Shown here: in pieces, positions 34,344 to 44,362 of the stretch
How positions within the stretch are numbered: the first letter of the stretch is position 1
How the letters are laid out: the number at the start of each line of letters is the position of its first letter
Assembly: GCF_030272615.1 (NCBI RefSeq)
Contig: NC_081411.1
Coordinates: forward strand, 831,994,160-832,058,159
Direction of reading: 5' to 3'
DNA: 64,000 nt
Origin: Cryptomeria japonica
Taxonomy: Eukaryota > Streptophyta > Pinopsida > Cupressales > Cupressaceae
Position numbers and translations under genes: made by a program
The notes under the pieces: generated by a model
The model's database searches: none
What the model was told of the DNA's origin: nothing
Seen by the model: only the letters and a program-made list of their open reading frames with translations

Positions 34344-34428
34344 GGGGGCATATCATTCTCATTCTGGGGCAACTTTGTATCAATTCATCTTATCTTCTTT
34401 GAAACAACGCGACAAGCCACATTGTCTC

Positions 34429-34442
34429 AAAGAGGGGCAAAA
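34429..34442 (+). promoter_or_regulatory. Polypurine tract of element B
   Basis: AAAGAGGGGCAAAA touches the 3' LTR. It is shared by A and, slightly changed, by D. Confidence 0.88.
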
Positions 34443-35221
34443 TGTAGACACCCAAAATTGTCATGTCTAATTAAATAAATATTTTGTTTATTTAATTATC
34501 TAAGCCTAATTCTTCTATTAATTAAATAAATCTTTATTTATTTAATTAATTCATTTATCCTCTTCTAGCCTTATTTCTCATTTAAATAAATACATTTATT
34601 TATTTAAATTATCCTTTTCCTAAATTAAATAAATATTTTATTTATTTAATTGATCCCACTTCTTCTATTAATTAAATAAATATTTATTTATTTAATTAAT
34701 TCATTATCTTTTTCTACACATGACACATGTCATTCATCTCTAAATTCATACACTACCTACCTCTTTCATTATTTTGGTATTTCTTTTACCTACCCTCTAA
34801 TCCTAGCCGACCTCTCTTTTTACACCTCTCAATCTTAACCCTCCATTTCTTATTGTGTCTTCTATTTAAGGAGATGCTTCCTTCATTGTCAAACCCTAAT
34901 GACTAATGACTGATTTTGGAGTACTTGGCTACACTACGATCCTACTTGCAACCACATTCCGTTCTTTGTTGAGCTCTTGTGCATATAAAAATCTGAGAGC
35001 AAATATATCAAGCAAGATCAATGGAGATAGGAAGAATGGAGATCAAAACCCTATTGGACATGTGATGGTATAATCTTTGTGATTTTGAGTTATTTGCATT
35101 GTCTTAGGTAATCTTCATATGTTATGGTGGATCTTTGTTCATTGTTAGGCTAGGGTTTAATGGTTGGATTCATTTAGCCTTTCAATATTATTATTATTGT
35201 TATCCATTTTCACCATATACA
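34443..35221 (+). repeat. 3' LTR of element B
   Basis: It matches 18980-19757 apart from about three substitutions and one indel, all but one within the AT-rich palindrome region. It is followed by the GGTAT target duplication. Confidence 0.95.
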
Positions 35222-35226
35222 GGTAT

Positions 35227-35884
35227 CATAAGAGTGATCTTGAGTATTACCCACAAATCTGACATGGAGTCTCCTCGTGTCATGATTTTGAATGTTTGCT
35301 TTGGTGTAATTGTATGCATTGGTATTTTCTTGGGTATCTTCATGGTCATGTGTAGTGGTAGTTCTCCCCCATGGGAAAGGATGATTGTGAGGTTGTTCAT
35401 GAGAGTTCCTAGTAAAATTGGCATGAGCATAGATATTGGGAACTTCTAGTTTTTGAAATAAGGATAAAGGTGACTCTGGCACGAAATGCTCTATCCTATT
35501 ACCACCATTATGTCATCTAGGATTTGCATTTGTTTGATTTCCTTGATTTGGGTCCTCTTCTATAATTTGTGACTCATCAAAATCATGAGGTAGTTTCATC
35601 CCACTTTGTGCCATGACTTGAAAGAAGTATTCTCTATCTCTTCTCATGATTTCTTCAACCAATCTATTGAACCTTGGTTCTATGATGTTCTCTTCAATGT
35701 CAGTGGAAGTGATAGATACATTTTCATTATCATTGGTGTTCTCATTGTCATTGTCCGGTATATTATTGTGATTCTCAAATGGATTGTAAAATTTGTCTCC
35801 ATCAAACTCATAGGTACTCATGTTGAGAGATCTTAGAGATTCTTCGGCTTCTCTTCTAGACCTTTAGGAATGGGTGTCAACCAT
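35227..35884 (-). pseudogene. Element A polyprotein, N-terminal Gag part
   Basis: The minus-strand ATG at 35884 begins MVDTHS, matching MVETRL of element B, followed by a stop and then STYEFDGD and RFNRLVEEIMRRDREYFFQVMAQSG. The next part (35482-35227) has lost clear similarity and holds a stop. The reading continues beyond element B at 18979. It supplies the amino end of Gag, whose assembly domain is on the other side of B. Confidence 0.85.
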
Positions 35885-38790
35885 GAACTTGACCTTGAAT
35901 GAGGAATGGAAGAAAATGTGAAGACTACGGAAGACCAAGGAAGGATATGAGATGGAAATAATCTAGGGTTGTCTTGCAATGTCCAAAATGTAAGTCCAAG
36001 ATATGTGTGATCTAAAGTAAGGTGTAACTTCCAAAGAGATGATATATCTCTTGATGAGGTAAGTTGACCTTGACTAAAGATGACCAAATGGGACCCTAAG
36101 ATGATAGATCTGATGCGGGAACTACTTAGTGATATGTTCTAGCAAGTTTGCAAGATATGATGAGGACAACAAAAGCAACCTTTTCACTCTAGTTTGGAAA
36201 ATGTGTATGAGGTATTGCAAATGGAGGAAAATGATGGATAAATATGTGACCAACACTGGTTGACTAAAAATGATGAAGTCCTATAGGAAATGCCTTAGAA
36301 TCTCTTTAAATCTCAAAACTTAAGCCCATTTTTCTCTTTTAAAGTTTATAAAATGTTCTAAAATGGAGACGTGAAACTGTTTTGCACAGACGTGATTTCT
36401 CAGCTTAGATGCAGTTTTAGGTGACATAGACACAATTTCAACTATTGAACTGATAACATTTTTCTTTCTTAAAAATCACGATTCTACCTTGCACAAATGC
36501 AATTTCCCAACCCAAACGTGGTTTAAACTGATTAAGATGCGGTTTCTGATAGATTTTCTGAGTGTTCAAATGCGAAGTTGTTGAATGTGACCAAATCTCA
36601 ATGTTGAGTGTTTTGTGGCAAGAAGACACAACAAACAATGAAGACACAATGTCTGAAAGTGTGTTTGTCTGATTTGAAATAAAAACATGCAAGCACAAAT
36701 CCTAAGGCTGGCCAAGACAATAGTTGTCGGATCTCACTTGGTTTCCCAACTATGCTTATTCAAAGAGGATATTTAGATGCTTGACCCTAGTGGCTACACT
36801 CCACAACACTCACTTCTCTGGGGAAGTCAAGCACCAGTCCCCATGAAAACTCCCCATGGTAAACTCTATATCTCTACTAAGAACCATAAGAATGTGAGAC
36901 AGTATCAGAGGTCTGAGCTCTTGTACCATCAACTACAAGGTTTTTGGCTTCTAAAACAAGGGGTTTTTAGTAAGGGCATGCATTCAAGTAGCCATAATCA
37001 GCAACGTGTTAACTCTGTTAAGGAAGCCCTCCAAGTCTTGTAGAGGTTATGCTCCACAAGGTTTTACGTGTCATGTAGACACTAAGGGAGTCATAACGTT
37101 GTTATGGAAGCATGTAACACTTATTACAACTTTCATCACAAACACTTATTTATAGTGGTTCGGAAGAGCTTGGATTTAGCCTATTACCACTTGGGTCATT
37201 CCCTCTCACTTGGCCTTATGGGCTACTCAAGATGCACACCCTCCTACCTAAATAGAAGATGATAACAATTTCTATTACACTCAAGTTCCAATGGAAGGGG
37301 AGGGGAGAGGATAATTTTGTTATCAACTCTAGGGTTATAAACATGAAATGTGCAAAGAGTACCAAACACTTCAAACAAGTTCTTTAACCCCAAATGAAAA
37401 AGAGATGTGACCCTAATTAGACTAAAATCAAAAGACACACACCTAGATTACCTTGCAATAAATGATTAGTAGTTTTGATAGATTACCCCCACCTGCAAGC
37501 ACACTAATTAGGTAAATTTTAGAAATACAAATCCAAATGTGAAAGGGGACCTTTGACAATACGTTTTTGACAAATCCAAAGATCTGATTTTCCATGAATT
37601 TTTTTGCATCAAAATTAAAATCATAAAGAACAAGCCACCTATATAATTTCAAGACATTTCCAGAAATGTCAAAAAATCCAAAAAAAATTGCTAATTTGCT
37701 CCCAAAATTAATTTTTTATGAAAAATCATAAAAAATTTCAAAATTGATCCAAAAAATCTGAATTTTGGATCGAGAACTCCTGATACCATTCCTAACCTAC
37801 AAAAAATTTGATGCAAAAATTCCAAGTCGTTTGTGAGATTTGATCAAATCATTGCATAACCCTATTTTTTTAAGATCTGATTTTTCACGAATTATTTTGC
37901 ATTGAAATTAAAATCACAAAAAATAGACCCCTTGTATAATTTTGTGACCTTTCCATAAATGTAATAAAATTCAAAAAATTCATTTATGAAAAATCATAAA
38001 AACTTCAAATATGCTCCAAAAAATCTAAATTTGGACTAAGAACTTATGATATTGTCCCCAACCTACAAAAAAAAAAAAATTAATGCAAAAATTCCAATCC
38101 GTTTGTGAGATCTAATCAAATTATTACCAACCCTAATTTCCAAAGATTTGATTTTTTACAAATTATTTTCCATCAAAATTAAAATCACAAAAAACAGATC
38201 CCCTGTAGAATTTTGTTACCTTTCCATAAATGTAATAAAATCTTAAAAAATCTCTAATTTTCTCCCAAAATTATTTTTTTATGATTGATTGAGAACTTTT
38301 GATACTGTCCCCAACCTACAAAAAAAAAATTGATACAAAAATTTCAATCCGTTTGTGAGATCTGATCAAATTATTACCAAACCCTAATTTCCAAAGATTT
38401 GGTTTTCTATGAATAATTTTTTATCAAAATTAAAATCACAAAAAACAAACCCCCTGTAGAATTTTGTGACCTTTCCATAAATGTAGTAAAATCTTAGAAA
38501 ATCGCTAATTTTCTCCCCAGAAAGAAAATTATGAAAAAATATTAAAAAATTCAAATATGCTCCAAAAAATCTGAATTTCGAATTGAACACTCCTGATACT
38601 GTCCCCAACCTACAAAAAAATTTTGATGCAAAACGTCCAAGCCATTTGTGAGATCTGATCAAATCTCTCAAAAATCTTAATTTGGTGTCCAAAACCCTAC
38701 CTGCACAAGGTTATTCTCCAAATTGTTTTACAAAATAGCAATATAGGGTTAGAAAAATCTGCCAAAAACATGGATCTAACAAAAATCCAT
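35885..38790 (-). other. Leader of element A
   Basis: Read on the minus strand this is the 5' untranslated leader. It holds degenerate CGCGTCTGTG-like words (about 36370-36560), the antisense open frame shared with B and C (36777-37043), a unique stretch at 37050-37540, and a four-unit tandem array. No sense ORF is supported. Confidence 0.65.
37545..38690 (-). repeat. Four-unit tandem repeat in the leader of element A
   Basis: Units of roughly 250-300 bp each contain, on the plus strand, GATCTGATTTT..GAAT, CATCAAAATTAAAATCAC, ACCTTTCCATAAATGTAATAAAAT, and CCCCAACCTACAAAAAA followed by CCGTTTGTGAGATCTGATCAAAT. They start near 37570, 37870, 38140 and 38390. Element C keeps one related unit just after its 5' LTR (57914-58060). 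Confidence 0.85.
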
Positions 38791-38808
38791 GTCCCATCAG
38801 GCATGCCA
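38791..38808 (-). promoter_or_regulatory. Primer binding site of element A
   Basis: On the minus strand TGGCATGCCTGATGGGAC lies three bases inside the 5' LTR and matches the site of element B at 15 of 18 positions; all three differences are C/T or G/A transitions. Confidence 0.75.
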
Positions 38809-38811
38809 AAA

Positions 38812-39589
38812 TTTATATGGTGAAAAGTGATGATGATAAACTATTGTAAAACCATAAAGATCGAGCCACAAACAATCTAGTTCCTACAATGAAACATTCA
38901 CCAATACCAATAGAGATACCTAAGATCATGCAAATCAACAAAATAAAGCAATATTACCATTCACATGTCAAGTAGGGCTTCAATCTCCATTGTCCCCTAT
39001 CTCCATTGATCTTGTTTGATATATTTGCTCTTAGATTTTATGTGTGCACAAGAGCTCAACAAAGAACGGATTGTGGTTGATAGCTTGATCGCAAGAAGGC
39101 TTGATTTCATATGAGTGTTTAGATGCATTCATTAGGGTTTAAAAGCAAGAGGGCATCCTCTTATATAGAGACCACTGTAAGAAATGGAGGGATAAGATTA
39201 AAAGGTGAAGAGGGTAAATGGTCGGTTAGGATTAAAGGGTAGGCAGAAGAAATAATTAAATGATAAAGGGGGTAGGTAAGAGAAAAATTAAGAGATGAAT
39301 GACATGTGTCATGGGTAGAAAAGGCTAATAAATTAATTAAATAAATAAAGATTTAATTAATTAATAAAGGAAGTGGGATCGATTAAATAAATAAAATATT
39401 TATTTAATTTAGGAGAAGGACAATTTAAATAAATAAAAGTATTTAATTAAATGGGGAAAGGTTTAGAAGAGGATAAATGAATTAATCAAATAAATAAATA
39501 TTTATTTAATTAATAGAAGACTTACAATAAAATAATTAAATAAATTAAAATATTTATTTAATTAGACAGGAAAATTTTAGGTGTCTACA
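38812..39589 (-). repeat. 5' LTR of element A
   Basis: On the minus strand it starts TGTAGACACCTAAAATTTTCC at 39589 and ends CCATATAAA at 38812, so the final CA has changed to AA. It is followed on the right by the AATAT target duplication. It is clearly more diverged from the interrupted LTR at 11188-12661 than the two B LTRs are from each other. Confidence 0.92.
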
Positions 39590-39825
39590 AATATGATTAT
39601 TTTTGTCCTTCAAAATAACAACATGATAAAGTAGTATAGAATGCTAAATAAAACACAATACAATAGTAGAATGAAGATGTAGCTTGTTTTTCAAAAGTAC
39701 TCATGTTAAAAAGATTAGCTTCTTTGCCTCAACAGAAATATTTATTGTGAAGCTCAATCAATTAGACCATAAATATTGGAACAAACAAAAGCAACCACAA
39801 AATCATAGAAGATGGAAGAATGGAT
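39590..39825. other. Flank of element A
   Basis: AT-rich sequence without a recognised feature. It would join 11187 if element A were removed. Confidence 0.5.
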
Positions 39826-41110
39826 TGTTAAACAAAATTTGTCATTAATGTCAAAATATTAGGCACAAGTTGTCTTTTATGAAGTAGTCATTGATTGTTC
39901 TTAATATATCCAAAAGAGTGATGAGTTATAGTAATGACATGACAGGTAAGAGAATTTTGAGTAGTGATTGAACTTATGTAGTTCAATTAAATGATATGAC
40001 TATAAAATTGGTTAAAGCATAAATTGGTGGAAGTGCTCTTGAAGTCTATTCTAGAATGTTTAATATTGGTACCCAAACAATGAGCTTGTTTTGGCAACTT
40101 ATAGGAGGTGTGTATCTTCTAATGATTAATCACAATTATTGTGGTTTGAATAGTGAGTATGTCTACACAAGTATTATTAGTTCCTATGTTACTGCATCTC
40201 TTGTATGGCAGAAGATAGTATTTAGTTCACCAGTTTGGTACAATCTTGGCAACAAACCCAATTTGGGTTCCAAAATGTTGTAACAGTTGATTTGAGTATG
40301 AACTTCTAGTATTGAGGGCGTATGCTCTCTATGATATTTTGTATCCTCAACTCACTCCACGAGACAACTTCCTTTGTGTGGAGTTGAGTGTAAGTTTTTG
40401 GGCTAGACCTATTGCATGTTCAATATTGTCAACCTATAGAAGGATTGAAGTGTGTGCATCTACCGATGATTATACAAGGATAGTATTTTGGACCTACTTA
40501 ATCTTCTTTGATAAGTGTGTGGGTTGTTCTCTTGCATTGAGTTGTGTATGAGCTAATTAGGACCTATCCTACTACATGTTTGATGAAACAAACTCTATGG
40601 TTGACTTGTGTTTGTAATTCTAAATGGAACTCATATATATGGGTGTCCTACATCCATAATAAAGTATGTATGTAGAAGTGTATTTCTGAGGATACAAGTT
40701 AATAATAAGCAAGCAAAAAAATAAATTAGAAGAGGAATTCCTAATTCAAGTGCATCAATATCAAAACATCATATGAGGATAAAGTAAGTGTCTGAAGTTT
40801 AAATTAAGGTTTAAATTAAGTCATAACCTTATCTTTCATATTGTTTAGATTTAGATCCTACCTTTTGAGTTTCTACTCAAACCTATGCATTTGATAATAG
40901 TGTCTCTAATGGGTTGGTGCTCACTATTCCTTGTGTGTATGTGTGTTTATTTACTTAGTGCTTCATTGGGTCACACAACATAGGAGATCTAATATTTACA
41001 TGAAGAAGTTATTTATGGTCATTAATGTTGGAGAATAAATAAAATTCCGTATACAGATTCACCCTCCCCCCTCTCAATATATTGTGTGCATTACATGGAA
41101 TCGCTATCCT
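39826..41110 (+). repeat. Copia-type LTR, plus orientation
   Basis: It starts TGTTAAACAAAATTTGTCATTAATGTCAAAATATT and ends near the GATTCACCCTCCCCCC C-run (about 41060-41110). The same LTR family appears in reverse at 41480-42652 and as a fragment at 48149-48385. I found no second LTR or coding region that belongs to it, so it is probably a solo or truncated LTR. Its right end is approximate. Confidence 0.7.
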
Positions 41111-41479
41111 TGTTGTGTGTGTATAAATTCATCTCAAGGTATAATTTAATAACAAGCGATAAAAATAATAAATCAAAGGGAGAATTCCTAATTAAAGTGT
41201 GTCAATATCAAAACATCCTATGAGGAGAAAATAAGTGTTTGAAATTTAAATTAAGGAGTAAGTAGTATCAAAAGTCCTAACATTATCTTTCATATTGTTG
41301 AGATTGAGGTAATAGCTTATGAGTTGTTGCTCAGACCTAATTATTTGATATTGGTTTCTCTAATGGGTTGGTTCTCACTTTACTTGAATGGTATTTAGGT
41401 CTCTAGTAGGTTGGTGCCTACAAACTTATGCGAATAACATTTTGTTTGTGAAGCTATATTTGCATAGTAGATCACCGAT
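41111..41479 (+). repeat. Partial direct duplication of the preceding LTR
   Basis: 41120-41390 repeats 40670-40930 of the LTR (AATTCCTAATTAAAGTG, AAAACATCCTATGAGGA, CTAATGGGTTGGTTCTCAC). 41480 onward contains the same text in reverse, so this segment is the centre of an inverted arrangement. Confidence 0.6.
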
Positions 41480-42652
41480 ACAAGATATTTTATATAATTT
41501 TTTAGGTACCAACCTACCAAAGAAACCAATCCCCTTGAAGTATAGTGAACACCAACCCACAAGAGACACCAACCTCAAATGCCTAGGTATGAGTAGCAAT
41601 TCAGAATCTAGGACCTCAATCTCAACAATATTAAAGATAAGGTTGAGAATTTTGAAACTACTTACTCCTTAATTTAAACTTCAAACACTTACTTTCTCAT
41701 CATAGGATGTTTTAATATTGATGCACTTGAATCAAGAATTCTCCCTTCGATTTTTTTTTATGCTTGCTTGTTATGAACTTGTGTCCTCATAAATACACTT
41801 TTACAAACACACTTCATAATGGATCTAGGATACTCATATTTATGAGTTCCATTTACAATTACAAACACAAGTTGCCCATATAGTTTATTTCATCAAACAT
41901 GTAGTAGGCTAGGTCTTAATTATACCATACACAACTCAATGCAAGAAAACAACCCACACACTTCTCAAAGAAGATTAAGAAGGTAAAAAATTGTATCCTA
42001 TAATCACTAATAGATGCACATTCTTCAATCCTTTTGTAGGTGAGCCATATCAAATGTGTAATAGGTCTTGCCCAAAAATTTACACTCAATTCCACACAAA
42101 GGAACTTGTCTCACAGAGTGAGTTGGGGATTAGACATATCATAGACAGAACCCACCCTTAATTTTCAACAACCCATATAAAATCAACAGTTACAACATTC
42201 TAGAACCCAAAATAGGTCTACTACCAACATAGTAGAAAAGTGGTGAACCAAATATTGTCTTTTGCCATACCAAAAATTTAGAAACATAGGATACTAATAA
42301 TACTTGTGTATACATACTCACTATTCAAACCATAGGTAATTATGTTGAAACATTAGAAGATACAAACTTCCTATAGGTTTCCAGAACAAGTTAATTGGTT
42401 GGGTTAAAATATCAAACATTCTCAAACAGATTCTTGGACCACTTCCATCAACTTATGTTTTAGCCAATTGTATAGCCCTATCAATCAATGAGACAGCATA
42501 TGTTCAACCACTACTCAAAAATCTCTAACATGACATGCCATTACAATAACTCTTCACTCTTTTGGATAGAGTAGGAACAATCAGCATGAACTACTTTATC
42601 AAAGATGACTTGTGCCTAATATTTTGACATCAATGACAACTTTTGTTCAATA
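41480..42652 (-). repeat. 3' LTR of the minus-strand copia relic
   Basis: On the minus strand it starts at 42652, next to a purine tract (GACAAAGGGGGAGA), as TATTGAACAAAAGTTGTCATTGATG; the expected TG start has become TA. It is the inverse of the LTR at 39826-41110. Its left end is approximate. Confidence 0.75.
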
Positions 42653-43035
42653 ATCTCCCCCTTTGTCATTCATCGAAAAAAACAAAATATTGTTGGCACT
42701 GTCAAGACCGTGTGACTTCTCCTATCTAATGTAACTTATCTCCATTCTATTTAGCATTTTGTATCTATTTATCCCCTTTAACATCAATGGAAAAGGTAAA
42801 CATTTTCTCCCTTTGATATTTAGCTTTTTGAGTCCATTTCTCCCCATTTGATAAAATTGGTTTAGTTTTTCATTTTAAAAAGACTCCCCCTAAGTTGGTT
42901 TACTGATGATTTTGATAAATTGTTCATCTGTGTCAATCTGTAAGACCACTAACCTTCTTGCAACAAGGAGTTAACAATCCCCCTCACCATACATGTCCTC
43001 TTGATTCAAGAGGAGGGAGAAACAACCCCCAACTT

Positions 43036-44362
43036 CTTCTAGAGATACTCAAAGGCATCATTGGAAAGAGGTTTTCTGAAGATATCTAATATTTTTTCCT
43101 TTCTCTCAACATATTCCAACTTCACTTCCCTATTTGCACCCTTCTCTCTTTAAAAATGATATTTTATTGCAATGTGATTTGTTCTTGATTGCATTACTGA
43201 ATTCTTTGAGATATTGATAGCACTTGTATTATCACACAACATTCAAGTAGGTTCATCAAATCTCACATTCATTTCCTTCATCTTTTGCTTCATCCATAAA
43301 ACCTACATGCAATAGAATACTATTGCAATGTATTCTACCTTTGTAGTGTATAGAGATATTGGTTCTTGTTTCTTGATTAACCATGAGACTAGGCTTTCAC
43401 CAAGAAAAAAAGCACCACTACTTGTGCTCCTCTAGTCATGAATACATCTGGCACAATTTGCATCAATATATGTAGTCAATTTGAAGTTCTCACTCTTAGG
43501 TTACCATAAGCCAAAGTCCATTATAGCTTTCAGGTACTAGCAAATCTTTTTCACATCTTTGACGTGAGCCTCTTTTAGTGTTGCATGAAATATTGCTACC
43601 ATTCCAACTAATATCATGGTATTTGATCTGGATGTAGTCATATATAATATATTCCCAATCATAGATCTATATAATGTCTTATTTGTCATAGCTAAATTTT
43701 CATCCTTGCTCAACTTACATCTCCTAACCATTGGAGTTTCTACTGATTTATAGTCTTCCACCTTAAACATGTTCAACATCTCCTTTGTATACTTAGTCTG
43801 AGAAATAAATGTACCCTTGTTTGATTGAGAAATTTGTAAACCAATAAAGAAGGATAACTCACCAAGCATGACATCTCAAACTCCCTTAGCATTGCATTCC
43901 AAAACTCCTTGCATAGCTCATCACTACTTCCTCCAAAAATAATTTCAACAACATAAACCACAATTATCAATAGTTGATTGTCATGATTTTTTATGTACAT
44001 GTTTTTGTCAACATAGCCCCTCTAAAACCTTTGTTTCTACAAGTATTTGTATAGCCTATAATACCAATCCCTTGTATCTTTCTTGACTCCATACAACACC
44101 TTCTTCAATATGCACACAAAACATGGTCTATCTGAGCTCTGAAATCCTTCTGGTTGTTTTATGTAAACTTCTTCTAGCTCTCCATTAAGAAATGTGAACT
44201 ATACATCTGTCTAATAGATCTTAAAATTCTTAAATGTTGATAGAGCCAAGAATATTCGGATAGATTCCAATCTTGCTACAGAAGTGAATGTTTCTTCAAA
44301 ATCCACACCTTCAACTTGAGCATAACCCTTGCACACTAATCTAACTTTGTTTTAGATCACTT
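43036..44362 (-). pseudogene. Copia relic: RT and RNase H part
   Basis: The minus strand encodes, from right to left, [20 protein letters not shown] (near 44345-44290), a degraded YVDD region (VVYVVEIIFGGSSDELC, near 43960), LSFFIGLQISQ (43865), LYRSMIGNILYMTTSRSN, and at the end KPLSNDAFEYL then KKLGVV (about 43090-43036). These are RT and RNase H segments of copia pol with many stops and frame breaks. No activity is possible. Confidence 0.85.

Larger units (their letters stand above)
18980..35221 (+). mobile_element. Element B: full-coding Tat-type Ty3/gypsy with antisense PMD gene
   Basis: It is bounded by LTRs that differ at only about three substitutions and one indel in about 778 bp, and is flanked by GGTAT on both sides (18975-18979 and 35222-35226). 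It lies inside gag of element A, whose frame resumes after 35226. Order: LTR, primer site, 2.2-kb leader, gag-pol (21976-29487), 3' region of about 5 kb with an antisense two-exon gene (34098-31263), PPT, LTR. Pol carries RT, two RNase H domains and then integrase. The dual RNase H is the mark of the Tat lineage, in which additional ORFs, some antisense, have been described. Despite the near-identical LTRs, gag-pol has seven stops. Confidence 0.96.
11188..39589 (-). mobile_element. Element A: Tat-type Ty3/gypsy, non-autonomous, minus strand, split by element B
   Basis: Both ends are LTRs of the same family read on the minus strand, and the flanks carry the same 5 bases, AATAT (11183-11187 and 39590-39594). 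Read on the minus strand the order is: 5' LTR 39589-38812, primer site, leader with a tandem array, gag-protease frame from 35884, then a Lys-rich/hydrophobic module, the distal end of integrase, a 3' region with an antisense PMD remnant, PPT and 3' LTR. G-patch, RT, RNase H and integrase core are absent. Element B sits in gag at 18980-35221. Without B the element is about 12.2 kb. Confidence 0.93.
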
